Below are positions 34,998 through 43,629 of a DNA stretch of 64,000 nucleotides, piece after piece. The translations under genes and the position numbers were made by a program. The stretch comes from an uncultured Flavobacteriaceae bacterium (GTDB lineage: Bacteria; Bacteroidota; Bacteroidia; Flavobacteriales; Flavobacteriaceae): assembly GCA_937923515.1 (NCBI GenBank), contig CALDUF010000026.1:1-64000 (forward strand). The letters run 5' to 3'. How positions within the stretch are numbered: the first letter of the stretch is position 1; each line of letters begins with the position of its first letter. Below the pieces are notes generated by a model. That model ran no database searches. It was not told the origin of the DNA and worked only from the letters and a program-made list of their open reading frames with translations.

Positions 34998-36461
34998 TTA
35001 CTTATTATGATATTTGTTGATGAGTTGCGCTACTAGTTTTCCTGATATTAACGATGGTGGCACTCCAGGTCCAGGAACGGTAAGTTGTCCAGTAAAATAT
35101 AAATTATTCACTTTTTTACTTTTTAACTTAGGTCTCAAAAAGGCAGTTTGGGAAAGGGTGTTAGCCATTCCATACGCATTACCCTTATAAGAATTATACT
35201 CTTTTATAAAATCCTTTACGCAGAAGGATTCTTTAAATATAATATTATTTATAACATCTTGCCCAGTTAATTTCTCAAAACGCGATAAAATAATATCAAA
35301 ATACTGCGCCCTGAGTGCTTCGGTATCTTCAATTCCTGGTGCTATTGGAATTAGGAAAAAACCTGTTTCACAGTCTTTTGGTGCCATTGAAGCATCTGTA
35401 ACCGAAGGGAAATTAGCGTAAAATAAAGGGTCTTTTGGCCATTTAGGATTATCGTAAATTTCTTCGGCGTGCGTTTCAAAATTAGTATCAAAAAACAAAT
35501 TGTGATGTTCTACGTTTTTTATTTTTTTATCGAACCCTACATAAAACAATAGGGAAGAGGGTGCAAATGTTTTTTTAGACCAGTAAGATTCTGAGTATTG
35601 CCTGTAATTTTTATCTAATAAAGTTTCTGAATGGTGATAATCTGCTCCGCTTAAAACAATATCAAATGATTTTTTATCACCATTTATCATTATGGACGTA
35701 GCATTTTTGCCTTCAACCACTATTTTTTCAACAGGACTGTTGGTATGTATTACAACGCCCAAACGTTCTGCTAAAGTTTTCATAGCTTTTATCACTTCGT
35801 ACATGCCACCTTTGGGGTGCCAAGTGCCTAAGCCAAAATCAGCATAATTCATAAAACTATAAAACGATGGTGTATTGCTAGGTTTTGCGCCAAGAAATAG
35901 TACCGGAAATTCTAAAGTTGATATTAGCTTTGGGTTTTTAAATTTTTTTCGAACATCGCCACTTATGGTTTTAAAAAATTGGTCTACTCTAGTAGCAGTC
36001 TCAGGAGTAACTAGCTCAAAAGGCGAAATACCAGGTTTTAGTACCACTTTATTTATAGCAATATCATAATTAGTGGCAGCCTTGTCTATAAATTGTCTTA
36101 AAGGTTTAGAGCTACCAGGTTCTATGCGCTCAAATTCGGCACAAATTTTATCCATGGTATCACCAATTGTGATGACTTCGTCTTTAAAAAAAATCTTGTA
36201 AGCTGGACTTAGTTTATCGAGTTCGTAAAAGTCTGAAGTTGAAGTACCAAAATCATTAAAGAATTTCTCAAAAATATCGGGCATCCAATACCAACTTGGA
36301 CCAATATCAAAAGTAAAACCTTCTTTTTTTAATTGTCTGGCGCGACCACCAACGGTATCGTTTTTTTCAAAGATTGAAACACTAAAACCCTGCTGTTTTA
36401 AATAGCAACTGGCAGACAGTGCTGAGAATCCTGAACCTATTATGGCTATTGTTTTTTTCAT
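34998..36461 (-). CDS. crtI: Phytoene desaturase
   Basis: 487 residues. N-terminal FAD motif IAIIGSGFSALSASCYLKQQ and FDIGPSWYWMP; C-terminal signature LYFTGQLTVPGPGVPPSLIS of bacterial-type CrtI. It desaturates phytoene to lycopene. It is the first crt structural gene. A 9-bp perfect inverted repeat (36461-36492) ends at its start codon, so control by the upstream MerR regulator is likely. Confidence 0.95.
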   Translation of the reverse strand: MKKTIAIIGSGFSALSASCYLKQQGFSVSIFEKNDTVGGRARQLKKEGFTFDIGPSWYWMPDIFEKFFNDFGTSTSDFYELDKLSPAYKIFFKDEVITIGDTMDKICAEFERIEPGSSKPLRQFIDKAATNYDIAINKVVLKPGISPFELVTPETATRVDQFFKTISGDVRKKFKNPKLISTLEFPVLFLGAKPSNTPSFYSFMNYADFGLGTWHPKGGMYEVIKAMKTLAERLGVVIHTNSPVEKIVVEGKNATSIMINGDKKSFDIVLSGADYHHSETLLDKNYRQYSESYWSKKTFAPSSLLFYVGFDKKIKNVEHHNLFFDTNFETHAEEIYDNPKWPKDPLFYANFPSVTDASMAPKDCETGFFLIPIAPGIEDTEALRAQYFDIILSRFEKLTGQDVINNIIFKESFCVKDFIKEYNSYKGNAYGMANTLSQTAFLRPKLKSKKVNNLYFTGQLTVPGPGVPPSLISGKLVAQLINKYHNK

Positions 36462-36492
36462 TGTTTAACAAATATAAATAAAAGTTAAACAA
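36461..36492 (-). promoter_or_regulatory. Candidate CarH-type operator/promoter of crtI
   Basis: Perfect inverted repeat: TTGTTTAAC (36461-36469) and GTTAAACAA (36484-36492), spacer 14. A perfect -7 box on the minus strand, TATATTTG (36476-36469), lies within the spacer. The repeat recurs with the same spacing at the start of the MerR gene (37400-37431). If this -7 box is used, the mRNA is almost leaderless. Confidence 0.65.
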
Positions 36493-36504
36493 AAAAGAAA
36501 CTAA

Positions 36505-37407
36505 TTATAAATCTTTAACTAAATTTTCAATAGAGGTGTATGTTTTCACTCTTTTAGGTAGTTGAACAGTTTCCTCTAAGCCTATTAATTTAGGACCTAG
36601 TAAGAGTAAATCTGTCTTATCATTATTCAATAACAAATCATCAAAGTCATTTATGTAGTTTGGTATTTCGCTTAGTTCTGGATTAACAGTGAAGTACGAA
36701 ATAAACGTAATTTCATCAAAGAATTCTAGAACACTTACCAAGCTAGACATAGGCACGCTTTCGCCTAAGAAAATAGTGTGGTAGCCTTTGCTTCTTAATT
36801 GATAATTTATGAATAACAAACCTATATCGTGTATCTCGTTATCGGGAAGAAAAAGTATAAATGTTCTTGAAACAGGTTTAGGTTCTAATATTTGTAAACG
36901 CTCTATATTAAGCAGTATTTTTTGCTTCATATGAGACGTTAAAAAATGCTCGTGTGCGGGTGTAATTGTATCAGTTTGCCACAGCAAACCTATTTCGTTT
37001 AAAAGCGGTAAAAATACATCATAGAAAATATCGTTAAATGATTTGTTTTCTATTAGATTTTTATAGGTATTGTAAAATAATACTTGGTCGAAATTAAGCA
37101 TTGATAGCTTAAACGCGTTAATGGCGTGGTCCTCAACTTTAGCTCTCGATGCTATTTCTCTAACTTTAATAGGGATTTCACCTTCGGCTAAATCAGCTAT
37201 CTTTGATATTTTATAGCCATTATTGTTTAAAAAAGATATATTTAGCAACTTTTGGAGACTTGCTAAGCTGTAACTTCTAATGTTTGTATCGCTTCTATTA
37301 GGACTAAGTAAATTGTAGCGCTTCTCCCATATCCTAATGGTATGAGCCTTGATACCAGTAAGATTTTCTAAGTCCTTTATGCTAAAATTAACTTGTATAT
37401 TGTTCAT
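36505..37407 (-). CDS. CarH-like MerR regulator with B12-binding domain (predicted photoreceptor)
   Basis: 300 residues from ATG 37407; a TTG at 37431 is less likely because it overlaps the promoter. MerR winged helix: FSIKDLENLTGIKAHTIRIW then EKRYNLL. The B12 part has W143-x9-E153-H154 (WQTDTITPAHEH), the motif that shields adenosylcobalamin in light-sensing CarH, and E191-I-H193-D-I-G196, supplying the lower axial histidine. CarH tetramers repress carotenoid genes in the dark and fall apart in light. Adjacency to crtIBZY and the shared operator support that role; direct photosensing is inferred. Confidence 0.85.
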   Translation of the reverse strand: MNNIQVNFSIKDLENLTGIKAHTIRIWEKRYNLLSPNRSDTNIRSYSLASLQKLLNISFLNNNGYKISKIADLAEGEIPIKVREIASRAKVEDHAINAFKLSMLNFDQVLFYNTYKNLIENKSFNDIFYDVFLPLLNEIGLLWQTDTITPAHEHFLTSHMKQKILLNIERLQILEPKPVSRTFILFLPDNEIHDIGLLFINYQLRSKGYHTIFLGESVPMSSLVSVLEFFDEITFISYFTVNPELSEIPNYINDFDDLLLNNDKTDLLLLGPKLIGLEETVQLPKRVKTYTSIENLVKDL

Positions 37408-37436
37408 CAAAAATAGATTTTCGTTAAACAAAATTA
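37400..37436 (-). promoter_or_regulatory. Candidate operator and -7 box of the MerR/CarH-like gene
   Basis: TTGTTCATC (37400-37408) and GTTAAACAA (37423-37431) with spacer 14; the left half matches the crtI half-site at 7 of 9 bases, the right half at 9 of 9. The minus-strand -7 box TAATTTTG (37436-37429) overlaps it. It covers the start codon (37407-37405), suggesting autorepression. Confidence 0.6.
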
Positions 37437-37587
37437 CGAATTACTTAGCAATAAACATAGTTTGAAACCAAAATATTTAAAAAATTCACTATTTATTGTA
37501 TTATTAATTTTAATTTTTGCTCAAAGCATTAGTTGTTGTTTGTTATTAAAATACAGTAACTAATGCATCTTAAGGATACTAATAAGC

Positions 37588-37618
37588 TTTGTTAAGGCGT
37601 TACAATTGTCTATTTTTG
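37588..37618 (+). promoter_or_regulatory. Consensus promoter of the octaheme cytochrome gene
   Basis: TTTG (37588-37591), 19-base spacer, TATTTTTG (37611-37618): exact match to the Bacteroidota consensus. It contains the TTG codon at 37589 that would otherwise be a start, fixing the gene start at the ATG 37664. Confidence 0.75.
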
Positions 37619-37663
37619 ATTATTCTATTTGTATCACTACAAAACAGTTACAATACCCCATTT

Positions 37664-39904
37664 ATGCGTTTTATATATATAATTTTTTGTTTTTTTCTAA
37701 TAATTTCATGTGAAAAATCAAAATCTCAGTATGTTGATATTCAGAATGATAATTCTGAAGTATTTACTTCTACAGCAAAAATACCAGATAATCACTTTTT
37801 AGGCGATGATACTTGCAAATCTTGTCATGATGCACAATTTAAAGATTGGAAAGGTTCTCATCACGACAAGGCAATGGAAGTAGCAAATGCAGTTACAGTT
37901 TTAGGAGATTTTGATAATACCACTTTTAAGAGTCAGGGCATTACTTCAAAATTTTATAAAAAAGATGGTGTATTTTATGTTAATACTGAGGGTAGAGATG
38001 GGCAGTATCATGATTATAAAATTGAGTACACCTTTGGCGTAGAGCCATTACAGCAGTACATTGTAAAGTTCCCTGATGGGCATTACCAATGTTTGCGAAC
38101 TGCTTGGGATACTAAAAAAAATAAGTGGTTTGATTTATATCCAGATTTTAAAGTGGTACATTCAGAGTGGTTGCATTGGTCTCGTGGCGGTTTAAATTGG
38201 AATACCATGTGCGCCGATTGCCATTCTACAAACGTTAGAAAAAACTATGATGTTGCAACCCATAGTTATGATACGAAATACGCACTTATAAATGTAAGCT
38301 GCGAAGCATGCCATGGCCCAGGAAAAGCCCATGTTGCAGCTGTAAATGATTTAGGAGAAAATTATAAGCCTAATGGCGATTTAAAAATGACAGCAGGTAC
38401 AGCTCCTAAAGCATTGGTAGACCAGTGTGCAAGATGCCATTCTCGAAGAGAGCAATATTCTGAATTTTATAATTTTGAAGGTACTTTCTTAGATCATTAT
38501 TTCCCACAGTTAATTACAAATACAATTTATCATCCAGATGGTCAAATACTAGACGAGGTGTATGTTCATGGTTCTTTTCTGCAAAGTAAAATGTATCAAA
38601 ACAACGTAACCTGTACAAACTGCCATAACCCACATTCTTTAAAGTTGCGGTTTGAAGGTAATATGCTTTGTGCGCAATGCCATGACACCAAGGTTTACGA
38701 CACACCTAAGCATCATTTTCATGAGGTAGATACAGATGGTGCACAGTGTATTAATTGCCACATGACAGGGAAATTTTATATGGGCAATGATTATAGAAGA
38801 GATCATAGTTTTAGAATACCTAGACCAGATTTAAGCCTTACCTACGGCACCCCAAACGCTTGTACACAATGCCATACAGATAAAGACGATGCTTGGGCTT
38901 GGGAACATTATAAAAAGCGCCATGGTACACCAAAAGCCAAACATTTTTCTGAATTATTAGCACCCGCCTTAACTGGCGATCCGCATGGTTTTGAGACGTT
39001 ATTAGAACTCTCAAAAGATACCATTTATCCCGAAATTGCTAGAGCATCAGCTGTTTCGGCAATGCGTAATTATATTGACGAAACTGCTATAAATACCCTG
39101 ATTTCGTTTTTAAATGATGAATCACCCTTAGTACGTGGAGCTACTGTAGATGTTTTAAATGAAGTGAATTCTGCAAATGTGTCATCTTATATTTTACCAT
39201 TGCTAAAAGACACCAAACGCAGCGTGAGGGTTAAAGCCTTTATGGCCATTGCAGCTTTAGATGTGTCGCAAATACCAGAAGCTTACATAGAGGTTTACAA
39301 AAAAGTAGAAAAAGAATTTAACACGCATTTAGAGTCTACTTCTGATTTTGCTGGCGGTAGAGCTAAAAAAGCTTTATACTATGCCAAAAAGGGCGATACC
39401 CAAAATGCAATTGTATGGTATGAAAAGGCGATTGCAATTGATAGCTTAAATAATATGATGCGCATGAATTTGGCAAATTTGTATTATAGAAATAAACAAT
39501 ATAACGAAGCAGAAACTGCATTTCAACTCATTATAAAGCAAGAGCCAGAGTTTGCACAAACCTATTACTCTTATGCGTTATTATTAGCAGAATTAAATAA
39601 AACAAAAGCTGCCATTACGCAAATGGAACAGGCAATACGCTACACGCCAAATAATGCAAGATTTTATTATAATTTAAGTTTGCTATACGATAAGAATGGC
39701 GATTTAAACAAAGCAGAAACAACCGCAGCAAAAGGGTTAGGTAAAGCACCAAATGATGAAAGTTTACTTTACGTTTTGGCTTATATTTATCAAAAGCAAG
39801 GTAATGTAAATAAAGCGGTTAATATAGCAGCCCAATTAGTGGCATTGTATCCTAATAATCAGCAATACAAAAACTTTTATAATCAGTTACTTCAGTTACA
39901 ATAA
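37664..39904 (+). CDS. Octaheme c-type cytochrome lipoprotein with HEAT and TPR repeats
   Basis: 746 residues from ATG 37664. Lipobox FLIISC at about residue 16. Eight CxxCH heme motifs are present: CKSCH, CADCH, CEACH, CARCH, CTNCH, CAQCH, CINCH and CTQCH, arranged like cytochrome c554-related multiheme proteins. A HEAT-like region (PLVRGATVDVLNEVNSANVS) and about four C-terminal TPRs (AIVWYEKAIAIDSLNNMMRM) follow. Likely an extracytoplasmic electron-transfer protein with a docking tail; the redox partner is unknown. Confidence 0.88.
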   Translation: MRFIYIIFCFFLIISCEKSKSQYVDIQNDNSEVFTSTAKIPDNHFLGDDTCKSCHDAQFKDWKGSHHDKAMEVANAVTVLGDFDNTTFKSQGITSKFYKKDGVFYVNTEGRDGQYHDYKIEYTFGVEPLQQYIVKFPDGHYQCLRTAWDTKKNKWFDLYPDFKVVHSEWLHWSRGGLNWNTMCADCHSTNVRKNYDVATHSYDTKYALINVSCEACHGPGKAHVAAVNDLGENYKPNGDLKMTAGTAPKALVDQCARCHSRREQYSEFYNFEGTFLDHYFPQLITNTIYHPDGQILDEVYVHGSFLQSKMYQNNVTCTNCHNPHSLKLRFEGNMLCAQCHDTKVYDTPKHHFHEVDTDGAQCINCHMTGKFYMGNDYRRDHSFRIPRPDLSLTYGTPNACTQCHTDKDDAWAWEHYKKRHGTPKAKHFSELLAPALTGDPHGFETLLELSKDTIYPEIARASAVSAMRNYIDETAINTLISFLNDESPLVRGATVDVLNEVNSANVSSYILPLLKDTKRSVRVKAFMAIAALDVSQIPEAYIEVYKKVEKEFNTHLESTSDFAGGRAKKALYYAKKGDTQNAIVWYEKAIAIDSLNNMMRMNLANLYYRNKQYNEAETAFQLIIKQEPEFAQTYYSYALLLAELNKTKAAITQMEQAIRYTPNNARFYYNLSLLYDKNGDLNKAETTAAKGLGKAPNDESLLYVLAYIYQKQGNVNKAVNIAAQLVALYPNNQQYKNFYNQLLQLQ

Positions 39905-39942
39905 TAAGGTGCTTGCAGTATGGTTGTGCGAGAAAGTAATTG

Positions 39943-40027
39943 TGCACACGAGAAGATTCGAACTTCCACATCCTAAACGGATACTGGCCCCTCAAGCCAG
40001 CGCGTCTACCAATTCCGCCACGTGTGC
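39943..40027 (-). tRNA. tRNA-Leu (anticodon GAG)
   Basis: Class II tRNA of 85 nt. Acceptor GCACACG pairs with CGTGTGC, discriminator A. Anticodon stem CTGGC/GCCAG encloses loop TTGAGGG (anticodon GAG). A long variable arm (ATCC/GGAT) and T-loop TTCGAAT are present. CCA is not encoded. Confidence 0.95.
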
Positions 40028-40050
40028 TTTTATTTGAAGTGTACTAAAAT

Positions 40051-40084
40051 AAAAAAAGTTAAGCAATAACGCTTAACTTTTTTT
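40051..40084 (-). terminator. Bidirectional-looking terminator between the tRNA genes
   Basis: Stem GTTAAGC (40058-40064) with GCTTAAC (40071-40077), loop AATAAC, A7 on the left and T7 on the right, so U-runs exist on both strands. On the minus strand it directly follows tRNA-Lys. Confidence 0.75.
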
Positions 40085-40085
40085 G

Positions 40086-40158
40086 TGACCGGGCTGGGGC
40101 TCGAACCCAGGACCCTCTCCTTAAAAGGGAGATGCTCTACCAACTGAGCTACCCGGTC
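40086..40158 (-). tRNA. tRNA-Lys (anticodon TTT)
   Basis: 73 nt. Acceptor GACCGGG/CCCGGTC, D-arm GCTCAGTTGGTAGAGC, anticodon stem TCTCC/GGAGA with loop CTTTTAA (anticodon TTT), T-loop GTTCGAGCC region, discriminator A. CCA is not encoded. Confidence 0.97.
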
Positions 40159-40297
40159 TAAAAATAAACACTAACTTGCCGTTAGCGGGTGCAAATATAT
40201 AATGTTTAATTAATAAAACAATACTTTTTTTATATAAATTTTTGTTTTTTTGCAGCACAAATTTGTATGTTTTTAATAATCAATTACAAGCAATAAT

Positions 40298-40819
40298 ATG
40301 ATCATAGTTTTACTTGGGTATATGGGTTCTGGAAAATCTTCTGTTGGAAGAATTTTAGCTAAAAAATTAAACTATAATTTAATAGATTTAGACGATTATA
40401 TTGAAGAAAAGGAAAAATTAACCGTTAAGGAAATATTTAAAACCAAGGGTGAAATTTACTTTAGAAAAAAGGAAACAGAATATCTTAAAGAATTACTATT
40501 GCTTAAACAAAATACTGTTTTAGCCCTTGGCGGTGGTACTCCATGTTTTGCTGGTAATATGGAAGCTATTATTGCATCAGATAACGCTATTTCTATTTAC
40601 CTCAATGGCTCATTGCCATTTCTTTCTAAAAAGTTATTTAAAAAGAAAGCGAAGCGTCCATTAATTGCTCATATCGAAACAGAAGCTTTAATGACAGAAT
40701 TTATAGGTAAACACTTGTTTGAGCGTTCCTTTTTTTATAATAAGGCCGAAATAAAAATTGTAACAGACAATAAAGCTAAAGATGACATTGCAGAGGAAAT
40801 AGTAGCAAAACTATTCTAA
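40298..40819 (+). CDS. aroK: Shikimate kinase
   Basis: 173 residues. P-loop GYMGSGKS (7-14), shikimate-binding DLDDYIE (about 30-36), Arg in IYFRKKE and the lid/substrate motif LGGGTPC. It phosphorylates shikimate in the chorismate pathway. Its end overlaps the convergent phosphoribosyltransferase gene by nine bp. Confidence 0.95.
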   Translation: MIIVLLGYMGSGKSSVGRILAKKLNYNLIDLDDYIEEKEKLTVKEIFKTKGEIYFRKKETEYLKELLLLKQNTVLALGGGTPCFAGNMEAIIASDNAISIYLNGSLPFLSKKLFKKKAKRPLIAHIETEALMTEFIGKHLFERSFFYNKAEIKIVTDNKAKDDIAEEIVAKLF

Positions 40820-41317
40820 CACAACCTCATGTGTTTTACCTTCAAAATTTACCTGCACATGCTCTTGTAAGGATGTAGATAACGAAATGCCTTTAAAATC
40901 GGCTTTTACAGGATATTTTTTGTGATTTCTATTTACCAAAACAGCGGTTTTAAATTGCTTTAATGGCACATTTAAAAAATGTTTTACACCATATATTAAA
41001 GTCGTACCAGAGTTTAAAACGTCGTCTACCAATATAATAGATTTATTTGTGTAAGCTTCGGGTTGTAATGATGTTGAAATTTCAGAAAGTGGATTTTTTT
41101 TATCAATTGTAACTTTACAGAGAATAGGGGTAATTTGTGAGATACTTTCAAGCGTAGTTTTTAACTTTTTAGCAAAAATAAAACCATTAGTACCAATACC
41201 CGCAATAATTACTTCGGTTTCGTCTACATTGCTTTCATAAATTTGAAACGCAATACGTTTTATTTTATGTTGAATTTCTTTATGATTTAATATAACGTTA
41301 CCCTTTAATTCCATCAA
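40811..41317 (-). CDS. Phosphoribosyltransferase-domain protein
   Basis: 168 residues, type I PRTase fold. The PRPP-binding motif reads SIILVDDVLNSGTTLIYGVK; the upstream flexible loop and DFKGISLSTSLQEHV C-terminus resemble PyrR/Hpt-like enzymes of flavobacteria. A nucleobase salvage role is likely but the base is not identified. The S4-domain gene lies 28 bp upstream on the same strand. Confidence 0.82.
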   Translation of the reverse strand: MMELKGNVILNHKEIQHKIKRIAFQIYESNVDETEVIIAGIGTNGFIFAKKLKTTLESISQITPILCKVTIDKKNPLSEISTSLQPEAYTNKSIILVDDVLNSGTTLIYGVKHFLNVPLKQFKTAVLVNRNHKKYPVKADFKGISLSTSLQEHVQVNFEGKTHEVVLE

Positions 41318-41345
41318 GCTATAATTAATAATTTAAAGTTTAAAA

Positions 41346-41717
41346 TTAATCATTTTCGGTATTAAAATCATCAATATCTCTTCTATCTTTTTTTGTAGGA
41401 CGCCCTGTGCCTTTTTTTCTATAGTAATCTTTAGAATATTTAAGTAACTCTTGAGCTTCAAACTCCGTTTTAGGTGTTACATCCGTTCTGTAAATATCAA
41501 CAAGTTTTGCCGAAACTCTACTGGGAGGAATATCGTTAACCGTAAGTTTATAGTTAATTTGATTTTTACGTAATTCAATCGTGTCAGTAGGGTAAATTTC
41601 ACGACTAGGTTTCACCGTATCACCATTAACTTTTATCTGTCCTTTTTTGCAAGCAGTTGTGGCTAAAGTTCTTGTTTTGTAGTACCTCACACACCATAAA
41701 TATTTATCTATTCGCAT
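41346..41717 (-). CDS. S4-domain RNA-binding protein (HslR/Hsp15-like)
   Basis: 123 residues. N-terminal S4 domain MRIDKYLWCVRYYKTRTLAT then CKKGQIKVNG with GDTVKPSREI; basic C-terminal tail (YRKKGTGRPTKKDRRDID). HslR-like proteins bind stalled 50S subunits carrying nascent chains. Cotranscribed with the phosphoribosyltransferase gene. Confidence 0.87.
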   Translation of the reverse strand: MRIDKYLWCVRYYKTRTLATTACKKGQIKVNGDTVKPSREIYPTDTIELRKNQINYKLTVNDIPPSRVSAKLVDIYRTDVTPKTEFEAQELLKYSKDYYRKKGTGRPTKKDRRDIDDFNTEND

Positions 41718-41799
41718 ACGTTTATTCTAAAAACTTACGTTAATGTTCTTGCACAACATTGTATTAAAATTGTATCTTGTGCCTCAAAAATAAGCAATA

Positions 41800-42765
41800 A
41801 TGAGTTTAAGAAAAATAGGTTTTTTTATATTATGTGGAACATTAGGGTTTTTATCGTGTAATGACGATGATGATATTCCAGAATTCACAACAATTCCTGT
41901 TAGAGATCGTGTTGTACAACAAAATGATGACGATTTAGCTATTAGAATGTATTTAGAAAGCCATTACTATAATAAAAGCGCTTTTGTAGATAACACAAAT
42001 CCAAAAATTAGTGACTTGGTTATTACTGAAGTTACTGATGCCGATAATATTTCACCTGAGGCAGATTCCTTATTAATAAACGCCGCTGAACCTACCGAGG
42101 TTACGTTTGCAGGTACTTTATATACATATTATGTTTTACAGTTAAACAGTGGTGGCGGAAGCGAAAGCCCTAACTTTACAGATAATGTGAGAGTGACTTA
42201 CGAAGGGAGTCTTTTAGATGGTTCTGTATTTGAAAGTGTTGTGAATCCTGTAAATTTAGATTTAACAGGGAGTACTCCAGGAACAGGAACTATAGAAGGT
42301 TGGCGTAAAATATTCCCGTTGTTTAACGCAGCAGAAGAAGTTATAGTTAATAGCGATGGTACTGTAACATTTAATAATCATGGTGCCGGTGTAATGTATA
42401 TACCTTCTGGTTTAGCTTATTTTAATAATCCACCAAGTATTGATATTCCAATATATGCGCCATTAATTTTTGAATTTGAATTATTGCAGACTTTTGTTAA
42501 CGATCATGATGGTGATGGTGTACCTTCTTTTTTAGAAAAGATTGTAACTACAGGAGAATTTGCTGATCAATTTTTAGTGTTTGAAGATGAAAATGAATTA
42601 GATGATGATACCGATGGTGATGGTACTCCTGATTATGTAGATACAGATGATGATGGTGATGGCGTGCTAACTATTGATGAAGACGAAAATAATGATGGCG
42701 ACCCAACCAATGATGATACCAACGGTAATGGTATACCTAACTATTTAGATCCAGAGGATAAATAA
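41800..42765 (+). CDS. FKBP-type peptidyl-prolyl isomerase lipoprotein with calcium-binding tail
   Basis: 321 residues. Lipobox GFLSC followed by NDDDD, resembling the surface-export signal of Bacteroidota lipoproteins. The FKBP domain (about 120-235) shows NVRVTYEGSLLDGSVFES and VMYIPSGLAYFNNP. The C-terminus (about 238-321) has thrombospondin-type-3-like aspartate repeats (DHDGDGVPS, DTDGDGTPDYVD, DTNGNGIPNYLD), expected to bind calcium. A good terminator follows. Confidence 0.88.
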   Translation: MSLRKIGFFILCGTLGFLSCNDDDDIPEFTTIPVRDRVVQQNDDDLAIRMYLESHYYNKSAFVDNTNPKISDLVITEVTDADNISPEADSLLINAAEPTEVTFAGTLYTYYVLQLNSGGGSESPNFTDNVRVTYEGSLLDGSVFESVVNPVNLDLTGSTPGTGTIEGWRKIFPLFNAAEEVIVNSDGTVTFNNHGAGVMYIPSGLAYFNNPPSIDIPIYAPLIFEFELLQTFVNDHDGDGVPSFLEKIVTTGEFADQFLVFEDENELDDDTDGDGTPDYVDTDDDGDGVLTIDEDENNDGDPTNDDTNGNGIPNYLDPEDK

Positions 42766-42793
42766 CATTTAAACAAAGTATTAAAACAAAAAA

Positions 42794-42817
42794 ACTCACC
42801 AAAAGGTGAGTTTTTTT
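42794..42817 (+). terminator. Intrinsic terminator of the FKBP gene
   Basis: Stem ACTCACC (42794-42800) with GGTGAGT (42805-42811), AAAA loop, T7 tail; flanking A and T runs extend the stem. On the minus strand it lies just past the end of the outer-membrane protein gene and may serve both. Confidence 0.85.
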
Positions 42818-42838
42818 GTTTTATATAAAGTAATAGAT

Positions 42839-43474
42839 TTAGAGTAATAATGATAAACTCAAAATTAATTGATCGGGTCTCGTATCTATTCTACTTTCAA
42901 CGCTACCAATATTAGTGTTTATAAATGTAGCTTCGTTATCACTAAAACCTCTTTCGTATCTTAAATCTATACCTAATTTTTTAAAGTTTAAACCTATACC
43001 AAAATTTAAACCTACCGAAAAATCGTCTTCAACATTATTAATGGAGATGTTTTCAAATTCAGAATCTAAAATGTATTGAAATGAAGGGCCGCCAAATACG
43101 CTAATTGGCCCTATTACTTTAATTCCAAGTAAAACGGGTGCGTCTAGTTTTGTTAGTTGAAAACTGTCGTCTCTATAATCACTTTTAGTTCTGGTATATA
43201 CAAGTTCTGGTCTTAAATAGATGTCTTTTCCTATTTTTCCAAAAATACCAACGTGGTAACCAATATTTCTTTCAGGATTTTCAGCGTTAGAACCAATAGA
43301 TTCAAAGTAATCACCATTGCCATTATAGTTTAAACCACCTTTTAAACCAAAACCAGTTTGTGTTTGTGCAAAACTTGATGCCGATAGTAGCACTAAAGCA
43401 GCTAGAAGAAAGGCGAACTTTAATTTAGAAAACCGTGCTTTAAGTGTGTCTTGTAATTCATTTGTGTGTTTCAT
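42839..43474 (-). CDS. Outer-membrane beta-barrel protein (porin-like family)
   Basis: 211 residues, signal peptide ending SSFAQ. The rest alternates as membrane beta-strands, starting TGFGLKGGLNYNG and ending in LILSLSLLL. This is the small eight-stranded OmpX/PorT-like type common in Bacteroidota. The predicted signal peptide is long (about 36 residues); an internal start may exist. Function unknown. Confidence 0.82.
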   Translation of the reverse strand: MKHTNELQDTLKARFSKLKFAFLLAALVLLSASSFAQTQTGFGLKGGLNYNGNGDYFESIGSNAENPERNIGYHVGIFGKIGKDIYLRPELVYTRTKSDYRDDSFQLTKLDAPVLLGIKVIGPISVFGGPSFQYILDSEFENISINNVEDDFSVGLNFGIGLNFKKLGIDLRYERGFSDNEATFINTNIGSVESRIDTRPDQLILSLSLLL

Positions 43475-43551
43475 AATTATTCGTTTTAAGATTTGATGTC
43501 AACTATATTATCAAAAACGTTGCCAAACGTTAAATATTTTAACAAACATTA

Positions 43552-43596
43552 AAATAAAAAAAATGGCTCTACAAAATTATATTGTAAAACCATTTT
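43552..43596 (-). terminator. Terminator of the transketolase operon
   Basis: On the minus strand: AAAATGG (43596-43590) pairs with CCATTTT (43566-43560), extended by an inner TTACAA-type helix, followed by a T-rich tail (43559-43552). It lies 34 bp after the stop codon. Confidence 0.6.
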
Positions 43597-43629
43597 ATGT
43601 TTGCTTGCTAGAAATAAATGTTATCTCTA

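Noticed and set aside
37589-37663. 25-codon extension of the octaheme cytochrome from a TTG
   Set aside because: The TTG is part of the -33 box of an exact consensus promoter, and the ATG at 37664 starts directly before the lipoprotein signal.
42590-42765. Tandem GAT-rich repeats as a possible DNA repeat element
   Set aside because: They encode the aspartate-rich calcium-binding repeats of the FKBP lipoprotein; the DNA repetition follows from the protein.
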